Positions 53,919 through 64,000 of a stretch of DNA of 64,000 bases are shown here, one piece after another (within the stretch, counting starts at the first letter, position 1; each line of letters starts with the position of its first letter). The notes beneath the pieces are model-generated. The model was given only the letters and a program-made list of their open reading frames with translations. It did no database searches and was not told where the DNA came from. A program made the position numbers and the translations under genes. The stretch covers positions 806,001 through 870,000 of the forward strand of contig JAGVRJ010000011.1 in assembly GCA_019059635.1 (NCBI GenBank). The letters are read 5' to 3'. The DNA comes from Proales similis (Eukaryota > Rotifera > Eurotatoria > Ploima > Proalidae).

Positions 53919-55226
53919 AAAATCCATTTTTCGAACATTATCGAAATTGATACGAAATATTGTCCTATTTGAGTATTCAAGCACACTCGTATGACACAAG
54001 TGATTAATTCTTGTTTATTTCTAGTTTCATGGTGGTTAAAAGAACTTCATGAATGAAAATTATAAATTCTAAATTCTGAGTTGAATAAAAGTTAATTAAA
54101 AATACTCTTTATTTGGAGTTGAAATAACATTTAATGTTTACTCGAGAAGCCAATAAAATCATTTTTCCATTACCTGCACACATTTATTTCCACTGCTACA
54201 TGCGAGTTTGATTCGATTTAGATTTGAGTATTTGACCGAGACCGAGAGGATAGGAAAATCCCATGAAAGTGTGATTCGGCATTGACTTTTTTGCATTTAA
54301 TTACGCAACCTCATTGATAAAAGTTAAAATACGGAACTCGATCGAAACTACTAGATGTCGGGAAGAGAAGATCAAAACAGCCGTCCTGTTCATATAGAAC
54401 GGTAATTTTCTCCATGACTTGATTGGATTCAATATTTTTATCCGACTTTTTCCAAGAGTCGTTATTGAAAGCCCCTTAGGTAAACAAATATCTGCTTTGA
54501 GTCATATAAGCAGTGATTCAAAATTTAATAAGGATCTGTATGGGACTTTGAAAACGAGTGGTCCAGCTCTCTTTATGATTGTTGCTCATCTGGGAAAAAC
54601 ACATGTGTTTGTGCTTTTCTTTGTCCTTGCTGTTTCTTGTGCGAACGTAAGTGATTGAAGAAACGTTTTTTTTTAATACAAAAAAAATTTTGGCTTAGTT
54701 TTTTCCGAGAGTGGCGAATGCCTTTGTACTCCAGGCCTTGTACCTTTAGCTCTCATGAATCTAAGAATGAAGGTCCGAACGGGTTTGAGAATCAAAGTAC
54801 TGCATAATTTTCTGAAATTCATCTCCAAGCTTCTTTCAGTTTTTGTTTTGTTTCGATTAGGGAACTTTGGTTCAAGATTTTTTGGAATCTTGCTTTTGCC
54901 TTCCATGTGTTTCAATTCAAATGTAAATTATAAATTTGAAAATTTTTTGTTAACTTTTCGAAACTCAGTTTTTTAATTTTTAAAGAATGACTGAACTCTC
55001 TAAACAAGGGATTTAGATAATCTTCTAATAAAAAATCAAAGAAAAAAATTTCGCTTATTTTTACATTATAAAAGTGACTTGTTGGGCAAGTTAAATAAGT
55101 AACGCGCTCCATAGCTTTGGAAAAACGGGTATAACCGGTTTCCATAGTAACTGAGAGTCTTAAACCGAGTGTGTTGACTAGAATCTTATTTAATAAAGCC
55201 AAAGACAAGATTATCGAGAAAATATC
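53919..55226. other. Intergenic interval of about 1.3 kb
   Basis: AT-rich sequence between the EGF-protein stop and CFAP251. Frames near 54419-54976 and 54912-55208 lack any protein-like conservation or splice support, so none is called. Confidence 0.45.
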
Positions 55227-58200
55227 ATGAGCGAATCTAAGACAACACCACCTTTGCCTCCACCGATTCCTATTTTACCAGCTAATGAGGAAAACGAACA
55301 ATTAGCTACTTTGGATGCTGTTCAAAATGAGAGTTCAAATGCATACGTACTAAACGCACTGGTAGTTCTGAGTATATTTTTTCTATCGTACTTTCTATTG
55401 AAAACTTTTCTTGAAGAACTTGTCGCGGTGCTTCGGCTACAATAAAAACATGGGAGTCTTGAACTTGTGCGTAAACGAATCAAAAAGATTGTTTGTCGCT
55501 TCTTCTCATGTTGGAATAATATTCGATTTTGTCAAAAATGAGCAAACCCTTCTTCAGGGTCATGTAAGTTGTGAGAAAATGCTCAAAAGAAGCTCTAAGA
55601 GCTTAAACCAATCATTTCTTTTTAAAGAGAAACACAATAAGTTGCTTTGATATCAGTGAAGAAAAACGCTGGCTAGTCACCGCTGACTCCGGTGCCGATA
55701 GCACAATAATTGTATGGGATTTAAAATCAAAGTAAACGTGTAACTGTGTCTTTCTACCGCTGGATTCTTAATCTTTTGGGCTTTCAAGCATTCCAGTTCA
55801 GACCTACTTTAACCCCCATCCAGACGGGATCGCAAGTGTTGCTATCAGCCCTGATTCAAAGTTTTTGGCTTCACTTAGCGCTCAATATCCACAGCAGTTT
55901 GCAATTTGGGAATGGACCACAGAAAATGAAAAACCGATTTGCTCAGTTGAACTTGATCCACTATGCGGACCTCAAACTCAAATCCGTTTCAACCATTTGG
56001 ATTCTTATCAACTCTGCAGTAACAGTCTTAATCAAGTGGTATTCTATCAGTGGGACGAAAAAGGCAACTTGAATCACAATGCCCCATCCCTTAATGATCA
56101 GGTTATCTAACCTAACGAGATTATCATTTATATTAAGCACGAGCTAACACTTTATTGTCAGACTTTCAATCAACCAGTTGGACGTCTCGCCCAAACTATA
56201 TTTTTGAATGATACCGAGAAGGCTCTAACTGGTACAAGTTTAGGCAATTTGGTGGTTTGGCAAACTCACAAGTCTGCATATGGGAAAACGGAAAAGCGGC
56301 CTTTGAAAATTTTTAAACTTCAAAGCCGAGGAATAAATGTCCTTGCTAAAGCAGATGAGTAGGTTTCATGTTAAATATTTTCATTCCCTGTTTACTAAAT
56401 CTTATTATCATTATCTGTGATCAGTTTGATAGTGACAGCTGACACAGAAGGCCATGTGCGATTCATTGATCAGAAAATGCATATAGTTATGTGGTTCAAA
56501 CACTACAATTTAGGCTCGATTTCTTCGCTTTCTTTCACCTACTTGACCAAGGATTATGTCATGTATAAATTTCAAGCCAAAACGAATAATTTAATCAATC
56601 TAACTGAATTTTTAGTCAAATCGAGCGAAATCAGATTGAAAGAGATGCCACAATCAATTATCAAGAGTTCGTTTGCCGCGATTTCCTTATATCTACGAGT
56701 GCTGCATTGGTCGCTCATATAACTCAATCTGGCACCAGGGTCAAGGTTATAGATTGTTTATTTCAATTCCAAAATTATTCCCTGTAATTCAGTTTTAGGT
56801 TGTTCAACATACAATGGACAATTCGGTGTGTGCTATAGCTTGTCATCCATTTGAGTAAGAAAAAACTTGAAGTTTGCATTCAAGAACATCTACTTACACT
56901 CAAATAGGTCGAAAGTTTGTTTTGGAACGAGCGAAGGTCAGCTCCAGCTCTGGAACTATATCGAAAAGTTGGACAATTTTCTGCTCAGATCCGAAGATAA
57001 CTTACTAAATTTTTGCTTAGGCAAATGATGGGCGAGAAAAATTTTGGCCACCAGAATCACATAACATGTGTAAGCTTTGATGGCAGAGGCTATTACCTCG
57101 CAGTGGGTTTTAAAAACGGCCATCTTCGGATATTGGACGCAATAAGCCTCGAAGACTGCCTCAAAACACCTTTCACTTACTCACACGATGCCATAACCCA
57201 AATAGAATTTTCCCACGATTCGGGATTTATGGCAGTGGCGGTAAGAAGTGGCGGTAACAAGTTTTGGCGAGTTTTCCTTAACTTGCAATTTCTAGGAAGC
57301 TGACTTCACAATATCTGTTTTTAAATACAACTCAGTCGAAGTTCAGAATTCGGTTTCCTCCGAGCCATACATGTTTTTCGGTCGATATCGATCTCACTAT
57401 AAAGAGATTGTGTCGATTTTATTTGGCGTCGAACCTGATTCAGGAACTACGCGGCTTCTATCACTGGGAAAGGACCGCATTCTGAACGAATACGATTTGG
57501 AAGAGAGTGACTTTGATGATTTGATTATCAAAGAAAGTAGTCGTGTTGAACAATATGGAGTTCCTCTATCAATGATGTGGCACCCGAGCACTTCAAAAGA
57601 AAGCTTCATTCTCACCGTTAACGATCAAGTAAATACCGAATTAGAAAGAGATTTAGACTCTTAAATTCAAGCTTTATCGAATCAAGTGGAAATACAAACT
57701 ATACAATTCAGTCACAAAAATGTGTCGAAAGACTTTGCTGGGTCCTACTTTCGGCAGTCATCTGAAAAAGTAACATCGAATCTTAAATTTTTTCCACAAC
57801 TCAAAGCTAGCTTAAACTAATTCACTTGAGGCTTATATCTCTGCCCAACAATAAAAATGGAAAATACGCCGCATTTATAACAGCAGACAAAATAGGACTC
57901 CAAAAATTTCCGTTGACTGGAAATCCGTTTGATTGCATTGCTACGTTTGCTCATCCAGATGGAGTAATGCATTTTGCCAAGAACATTCGCGGAACATTTT
58001 CTAATCTATGGAAGGTTGCGAACCTGTCATCGAGTCACGATGGAAAGTACCTTTTTACTGCTGGAGGCCCTGATATGAATGTCTTCATGTTTGAGATAAA
58101 TTTGGAGTGAGAAACTGCTTTCTTGGTCAAAACAAAAATTAATTCACTCATGGATTTTTCAAAGGTCACTTGAGGTACAATCCAAACTAGGCGGCGCAGA

Positions 58201-59101
58201 TCTGAAGCCCTTTTACGAGCTTATTGACGGTGGTCGTGACGGCCAATTTTTTAATGAGCTTAAAGAATTATTTTATTTCTCTCAGCTGAGAAGGCATGAA
58301 ACGACTTGAACCAGCCCTTTCTCGCCCTGATGAAATAACAAAAAATCGTTTTAGCCAAGGACTGAATGAAAACTGCGAACGGAAAGTGGGCTTGACTATT
58401 CCATTAAGTGAGATTGCTTTTGTGATGCGAGGACTTGGTTTCTATCCAACGGAGCAAGAGGTTAACTTTGAAAAACCTTGAATAGTTTTAAGATCGCTTT
58501 AGCTTTACTTAAAAAGATCGAAAATATGGTAAATGAAGTCAAGTTTAGCAAATACGCGGATACAAATGAGTTCCTCAATGAAATAAATCTGGACGATTTT
58601 ATCAGACGTGAGTTGTAGCTCGAGCAGCGTTAATCCAACGACTAATGTATTCTTTTAGTCTATGTCAATCATCGGCCTGCATTCGGGCTAGATCCATACA
58701 AAATTTACGACGCGTTTCAAGTACTGTACAGATACTATGAAACAAGCCAAGACCAGCAGCTGCCAAGAGAGCACTTCTTACACGAAATACAAAACAGAGG
58801 CGAACATATAACTGACTATGAACTAGCAGATTGCATTTCAAATCTGCTCCATACGGAGGATCAAGTGGACGAGCTATCAACAAGACAAATAAGTGCATTG
58901 ATTGAAAAACGCTTCCCACAGGAAATTGCTTTGGAGGGTTTCATGCGTGATTTGATGGCTGTTCCTGAACAAGATTTTGACTCGATAATGCAAACTTGGG
59001 AACGAATTCGTCAAGCTAACAGTCCTCGTGTCAATTTAATCAAACGCCCATCCATCCAAAAAAGAAGAAGCCATTCTAAAGGCAGCTCACGTCGTGACTG
59101 A
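55227..59101 (+). CDS. CFAP251: CFAP251 (WDR66) axonemal WD-repeat protein
   Basis: A many-exon gene with introns of about 50-65 nt, encoding the calmodulin/spoke-associated axonemal protein CFAP251. It is required for assembly of radial spoke 3 and normal flagellar beating. The reading starts with a proline-rich [18 protein letters not shown]. Diagnostic segments follow in order. Early WD repeats include [20 protein letters not shown] and [11 protein letters not shown]. Then come [38 protein letters not shown] and [15 protein letters not shown]. Later parts are [32 protein letters not shown] and [15 protein letters not shown]. The C-terminus has EF-hand-like segments ([17 protein letters not shown]) before a basic end. 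Exon borders were checked only in places. With CEP19 this implies motile cilia or flagella. Confidence 0.92.
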
Positions 59102-59335
59102 TTTATTTTATATTTTAAACATTTGCAAAGAATAAAAGAGAGCGCCGTTGATTTCTGGGGATTGAATTAAGCCCCAAATGTTTAAGAAGCTGAAAGCATA
59201 CAGAGTAGTAACTGCATTCACACAGACGCACACACTTACACAATCACTGAGTGGAGCCGGAGTTGGATTCTTCTTAATCAGTGGGAATACGATGAAAATA
59301 GAAAATTATCAACTTGAGAAAAGCGGCATTCGTAA

Positions 59336-60498
59336 TCAGAAAAAGTCTACTGGTTCGGTGTAATTGGCGGGGAACATGCCGTATTTGCCAGTCTTTTCGT
59401 GCACACCGAGCATCCATCCCACGTCAATTCGTTCACAATTTATAAACTTGTCTCCGTCTCTAAAGGTTATCTCATCATCTTCACGGGCATCATAGTCGTA
59501 AATTGCCCGATAAACGCTTGTCTTTATGTCGTCGATTGAACCCTTTCCTCCAACAGCTCCTGACAGATTTTGACTCCGACCCGTGAATATTATTTCTGAA
59601 TTTTCAAATCTGTTAGCAGTTATTTGCTGGCCGGGCTCGAGCTTGCGACTCGCGTTCATGTCGTAACTGTATATATGATTGAAAGGATCATATTCGGTCA
59701 TAGTACCGTATTTTCTCTCGCCATTAACGTGAACAGGTGATCGGTTGACTGCTTGCCCTGGTTGATTAAGGCTCGAATTTGATGCCTGGCGCTGACTCAG
59801 TCGGTTCAGAGACTGTTGATTTTTCATGCTTTTATACTCGACCGAACTGACTATTTTTTGGTTTTCAATCGCTCGTATTGTGTCTGGATTATCAGCGATT
59901 GCTGTATACTTGCTCTTGTAGTTTTTCTCAAAATCCTCATGGTATCTGACCTGTTTAAATTGAATTTGAGAAACTCTTGGCTACAAAAGAGTCCACAAGT
60001 TACGCTCACTCACTTGGCTTATGTTTTTAGTATTTTCAAGTACACGACGCGTTTCAGGATCATCGGAGACCACCGTATAATGGCCTTTGTTCTTTTCAAA
60101 CTCTTCATGATACTTAGCGTTGCTTTGAATCTTTGTGTTCTCCTTTATTCTCTTCATCTCTGGATTATCGGCAACTTGAGTAAATTTCTGCTGAGGATAG
60201 TGACTGAAACGCGTTTAGAACAAGTAATAAGTTAAAATTATCAGAAACCAAGTTGGATACACTCACACTTGGCAATAAGGAAGTTTTTCAAATCCCTTGT
60301 AATTTTTCATATTAAGAACTGAGCTACATACTGTGCATTTGAAGCAGTTCTTGTGCCAAACCTTTTTAAACGTCGAATAAAAATCTTTTTAAAGAAAAGC
60401 ATGATCTTAGAATCGATTACTTTATCCAGGCATTTGAGCTCTTCGATTGGATAGACTTGTTTTTCACAACGAGCGCATTTTTTCACAGCGCCGAACAT
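59336..60498 (-). CDS. LASP/LASP2-like LIM, nebulin-repeat and SH3 protein
   Basis: Four exons (60421-60498, 60267-60361, 60014-60203, 59336-59950) splice in phase into 325 residues. The N-terminal LIM domain begins [17 protein letters not shown] and continues [12 protein letters not shown], ending YCQVHYP. Three nebulin-type repeats follow, marked by [24 protein letters not shown] and [13 protein letters not shown] disordered linker of about 100 residues leads to a C-terminal SH3 domain ([20 protein letters not shown], then GWMLGV and [10 protein letters not shown]). LASP proteins bind F-actin through the nebulin repeats and act in cell edges, muscle and sperm individualisation. LASP1 and fly Lasp have two repeats; three is as in LASP2/LIM-nebulette. 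Its stop codon faces that of CFAP251, 234 bp away. Confidence 0.95.
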
Positions 60499-62962
60499 GT
60501 TGGTTTACGGATATTCTAAAGTAGCTCGAGATTGAATCGTAGAAGAATCAAGAAAAATGGTAGATTAAATTCAAATTGGAGTCGAGTGAATGAACGCGTA
60601 ATGAATAATGCTCAAATGAAATGAATACAAAATAACTCAGGGGTTAAATAAGCCCAAACACTTTGAATAGCTTTGCGTTTAATTGAAAGATTGCTCGGTA
60701 CCTATGCAAAATAATAGACCAATTGACCAATTCAGCTTCGAGTGAATCTAGCCAGTTGTTTTTAGAGACAAAACTATTTACTCGAAAGGTTTAACTAAAA
60801 CAAGATGCTTACAAAGTTTTTGCTACCTGGCTCAACTCTATAACGAAAAAGGCCGGGTGCAAACGTTCATTTTGCTTGGAACATATATTTGTATTGGAGA
60901 ATGTGTGTCGATGTCTCTATGTGTACTGTACGTCTGCGTCCATGTGTCTCGGCGTATGTGACATGGAAGGTGCAAGCATGGACCAAGAACAAGTGAAGCT
61001 GGGCAATCAATATATAAATAGAGATCAATTTCTCAAATAGCAATTGGGACAAATGAGTAAATGCTTTAAGCGATTGGCGAAGAAAAAGCGCACAGAGTAT
61101 GAGGGAGAGAGAGAGGAATAGAAGAAAGAAGTGGTCAAACAGTAGTAGTCGGCGGCGGTCGTAGAAAATTGCACTGAATAAATTAAATTATTATTTGACA
61201 TGAAGTGAAAGCTGAGCAAATATAGCGGACATTGAATTAAGTTAGGCAGACCTGAGTACAGCTTCGGTTGGCGGTGCATTCACTTATATTCAATATATAT
61301 ATAAATGTTTGGCAAATAACTCGCAAAGCATAGCAAAACAAATAATTTGACATGAATAAGCGAAAGCGTTTGTCGTGCACAAATGGGTCAATCGAATGAT
61401 CAAGAAATGAGAGTGAAGCAAAGCATGGGCGGCTCAGAAACTTCAGTTCTTTATATAAGGGAGCTGGCCCGACGGCAAGTGGCCGTCTTGACGATGCTTG
61501 TTCAGATTGCTTAAAAATGCGAACCAAAACATAACATAGATTCTGCACACAAAACGAGCCGGGAGAGGGTTGCAGTCGAATATAATATGCTCGAAACAAG
61601 CGGTCGAGATTCGATAAAATATGGAAAGCTAATCCATCGCCGCCTGCTCACAAACCACTGGTCCACTCAATAGCCTGCTCACAACCCTCAAACTCGACTC
61701 GCATAAAATAACCAGCATTTGCATTAAGATCAACTCAAATTAATTCTTATTTGCCTATGAATGAGTTAGAGAAAATTATTATCTAACTTGCTTCGTGCAA
61801 TTTTGGTCATTAGAAGATATGGGTCTATGATTGGACTCGATCTTATTTTGCTTCATCCCATCTAGGTCTATAGCCCCGATATCAATCGCAGCCAAATAAA
61901 ATGGAAGCGAGTCAAAAATTAATGAGCTCGCCTTTTTTTCTTTTCGACAATCATCACTGACTTGACTAATCCTGCCGAGCTTGCGATATCATCGAGGCCC
62001 TCATCATCTCTCACCATTAACCATGTGCGTATTTATCTTCTCACTTATCATATTTTTTATCGAGCCTATATGTCTCTTAATATCGTAGCCCTTCCATTTC
62101 GGCTAGCCGTTGGCTCTCTTTTGTACCCCTTCTTTGCTAACTCAAATTCAGACCAATAGCTAGTCTATAATGCTCATTAGCGCATAATGCATAATAGTCA
62201 CGTAGTGCACAAATAAGCGTGCCCGAGTGGTGTAAATCAAATCCATTCTAAGTCGCCTTCAGAGTGAGTGAAAAAAGCAATGCCGGTAAGCGAACGACTA
62301 GAGGCCTGAAAATTCAATTTGATCTTACTTGAGTTTTAGCCAAAAGATAAATCAGCATCAAGCCTATCAGCATTTACACAATTTGCCCAATCCCTTTACC
62401 AGGATCCATTTCGATGGTAAAATCCAGCCCTTGCATTTTTTTTTCTACAAATTTATTCAATAAGTTCAATAAGGCAATTGACCAAAAGCGTTGGATTCTT
62501 TTTGATTGGAATCTATGTCGCTAGAGATCTAGCTAGCGCAAACCTTCTTGAAAACGCTTAAACTGTAGAAAAGAATAAAACTTCCATTTAGATTTCGGCT
62601 CTCTGTCCTAGATTTGAATGTCTCTCGGGTTGTGAGTTGAACGTAGGCAAGCGCACTATACCTGTTAATTTGCTTCCAACTATGTCTATCTCATTTTTCA
62701 ACCAGACCGGATCACAGTGAGTACCAAAAAGCCACAAACGAAATAAAATAGGCCCAGTCAGCTTAAATTTAAGAGGAGAGCCGATGATGGGATAGGAAAA
62801 AGGATTTGAGTTTGTACTTTTCCCAAGAGAGAAACGCTTACAGATCTATTTGAACGAATGAATTTGACTTCCGCTTTGAGTAAAAATATTTACAAAAATC
62901 TAGCAAACAACAGGAAGAACCGGGGGAAGTCACATGTTTTTAGACTAAGGCCGCGCACAGGA
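60499..62962. other. Intergenic, low-complexity patches, no gene recognised
   Basis: About 2.5 kb upstream of LASP (leftward). Patches include a TG-rich run at about 60899-60965 (tgtgtgtcgatgtctctatg and similar) and a GAGA-rich run near 61100-61120. A ctttatataaggga stretch near 61451 could be a core promoter. Apparent frames at 60867-61599 on the minus strand are not protein-like. This is probably regulatory DNA and untranslated leader for LASP or a gene to the right. Confidence 0.45.
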
Positions 62963-63238
62963 ATGTGTTTGTTGGCTCTCGTTTGCATGCTCTTGAGTGT
63001 TGGTGGATTTTCAAAGAGAAGCCTCGCGGCTAAGTCTCTCTTTGATTTGACGCATGGGTGGCTAGTTGATTCCCATCTACTTGAAAAGGCTTCTGTATAT
63101 GGTACAAATCAACGTCAGTTCTACGCACTGAAGTGTGTGGAATATATGGGCAGGAACTCGAGAAATGAATTGATTAAGCCAGATTGTCTGTGTTTCAAAT
63201 TTCTTACGGTAATATGGGTACGCCAATCTGGATCATGA
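62963..63238 (+). CDS. Possible small secreted protein (weak call)
   Basis: From the ATG at 62963 a frame reads MCLLALVCMLLSVGGFSKRS, a convincing signal-peptide shape. About 70 further residues include a Lys-Arg pair and three cysteines (KCVEYMG and DCLC) and end at 63238. The frame is also open upstream to an ATG at 62858, which would give a basic 35-residue extension. A second frame overlaps its end (63184-63405, containing YGNMGTPIWIMINAAARSH), so an unseen intron or frame change may join them. The arrangement would suit a neuropeptide or small secreted protein, but I recognise no family. Confidence 0.3.
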   Translation: MCLLALVCMLLSVGGFSKRSLAAKSLFDLTHGWLVDSHLLEKASVYGTNQRQFYALKCVEYMGRNSRNELIKPDCLCFKFLTVIWVRQSGS

Positions 63239-63405
63239 TAAATGCAGCCGCGCGGTCGCATTTAGAAACTCCGGAGGCGCACATTATGGCCAGTGAAAAT
63301 AAATCGGAAGGGTCCATAAAAACACTCATTAGCCTTATAAAGGAGCGTGGTGTTTTCTTCAACGGCTCGAATGCCTTCAGCTGCTTTATTGCATCTGAGT
63401 TTTGA

Positions 63406-64000
63406 TTGAAAAAGGACTTTATTATGTAAGTTAATATGTCAATTAAAGTTTTGTTGACTCTAACAGCATCCTAATTGATCTCAGCCAACGCAGATGTCAA
63501 TGAGCTATGAGCGAAGTTTGTATGGCAAAGATTGGCCAAATTGATCAGATCTGCGCTCAGAGCACGAGCCGAGCTTCCTCCAGACCATTAATGCAGCCGA
63601 CACTGCTGCCGGGTGTTGCTTTTGCCCTTAGATTGCCTTCCATAAAATAGCTAATTAACTCACCTTCATAAATATTTAAAGCAACTTATTGACTAATCTG
63701 GTAGCATATCGCGGCCTTTTGGTCTCTCAGATACAAATCGATAAACGCTTAATGCAGAGGAATGTCTGTTACTTTTTCTTCTGAATCGCATTTTTCTTTC
63801 TCATTTCATTTCATAATCTCAATTAAAGACATTTTCGACAAGAATCTTTCGACATTTTCAAACCAGCTAAAATCTGCTTCCAGTAAATTCTAGACCGAAA
63901 AATAACCGTCGGCATGAGATAGAGTTCAACAAAGCGAGCGAAAATGGTAAAGAGTTCCAACCGACTCATTCCAACAAGCACAAAATCTCTTCCTTTTTCC
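63406..64000. other. Window end, no gene recognised
   Basis: The last ~600 bp hold an AATTAAAG-type 3'-end-like stretch near 63440 and otherwise unremarkable DNA. No coding segment can be supported; the window may stop inside a regulatory or intronic region of a gene to the right. Confidence 0.4.

Noticed and set aside
54419-55208. Several frames of 70-100 residues on both strands before CFAP251
   Set aside because: AT-rich translations with no domain, no shared splice path and mutual overlap.
60867-61599. Minus-strand frames upstream of LASP, up to 120 residues
   Set aside because: Mixed composition without domain or signal features, in a region with TG- and GA-rich runs, consistent with non-coding flank.
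1-64000. CRISPR arrays, tRNA or rRNA genes, and intact transposons
   Set aside because: I looked for spaced direct repeats, tRNA B-box motifs, transposase or reverse-transcriptase motifs and terminal repeats, and saw none. The satellite has contiguous units, not repeats with unique spacers.

Overview
This is animal nuclear DNA. It is AT-rich, and most genes carry many spliceosomal introns of about 55-65 nt with GT...AG borders. The gene set is metazoan: a plasma-membrane excitatory amino acid transporter, tyrosylprotein sulfotransferase, a LIM-nebulin-SH3 protein, CHIC, CEP19, CFAP251, HFM1, eEF1B-delta, ASCC2, stefins and mitochondrial uS15m. CFAP251 and CEP19 imply motile cilia or flagellated sperm, and HFM1 implies meiotic crossing-over. 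Compact genes and tiny introns suit a small-genome invertebrate such as a rotifer or orthonectid-grade animal, but I cannot fix the phylum from this sequence.

Layout. 1-6880 is a satellite array with units of about 185 bp, multi-unit duplications and several dyads per unit. 6881-7390 holds diverged copies of the same satellite in the opposite orientation. From 8.4 kb onward the DNA is genic: USP36/42-like deubiquitinase (+), EAAT/SLC1 (+, 8 exons), HFM1/MER3 helicase (-), eEF1B-delta (+, 4 exons), CHIC (+), CEP19 (-), MRPS15 (-), a transmembrane trypsin-like protease (+), a RING/coiled-coil/C-terminal-domain protein (+), ASCC2 (+, 11 exons), two tandem stefins (-), a second RING paralogue (+), a Faxc/GST-like protein (+), TPST (+), a giant GTPase-SecA-like-vWA protein (+, two frames), an EGF-containing type I membrane protein with a long tail (+, 13 exons), CFAP251 (+) and LASP (-). 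The last 3.5 kb is mostly non-coding, with one weak candidate for a secreted protein.

Most genes are unrelated housekeeping or cell-biology genes. The unusual part is roughly 28-50 kb. It holds two paralogous intronless RING proteins, a stefin pair, and an intronless 8.5-kb locus that joins a dynamin/TRAFAC-like P-loop GTPase and long helical stalk to a SecA-type DEAD motor and a von Willebrand A domain. SecA motors belong to bacterial and plastid export, so one in an animal nuclear gene with a GTPase and vWA is the best candidate here for an undescribed system. A defence or proteostasis role is only inference. Its reading frame changes once near 46.58 kb, and this must be settled before the protein is treated as one chain.
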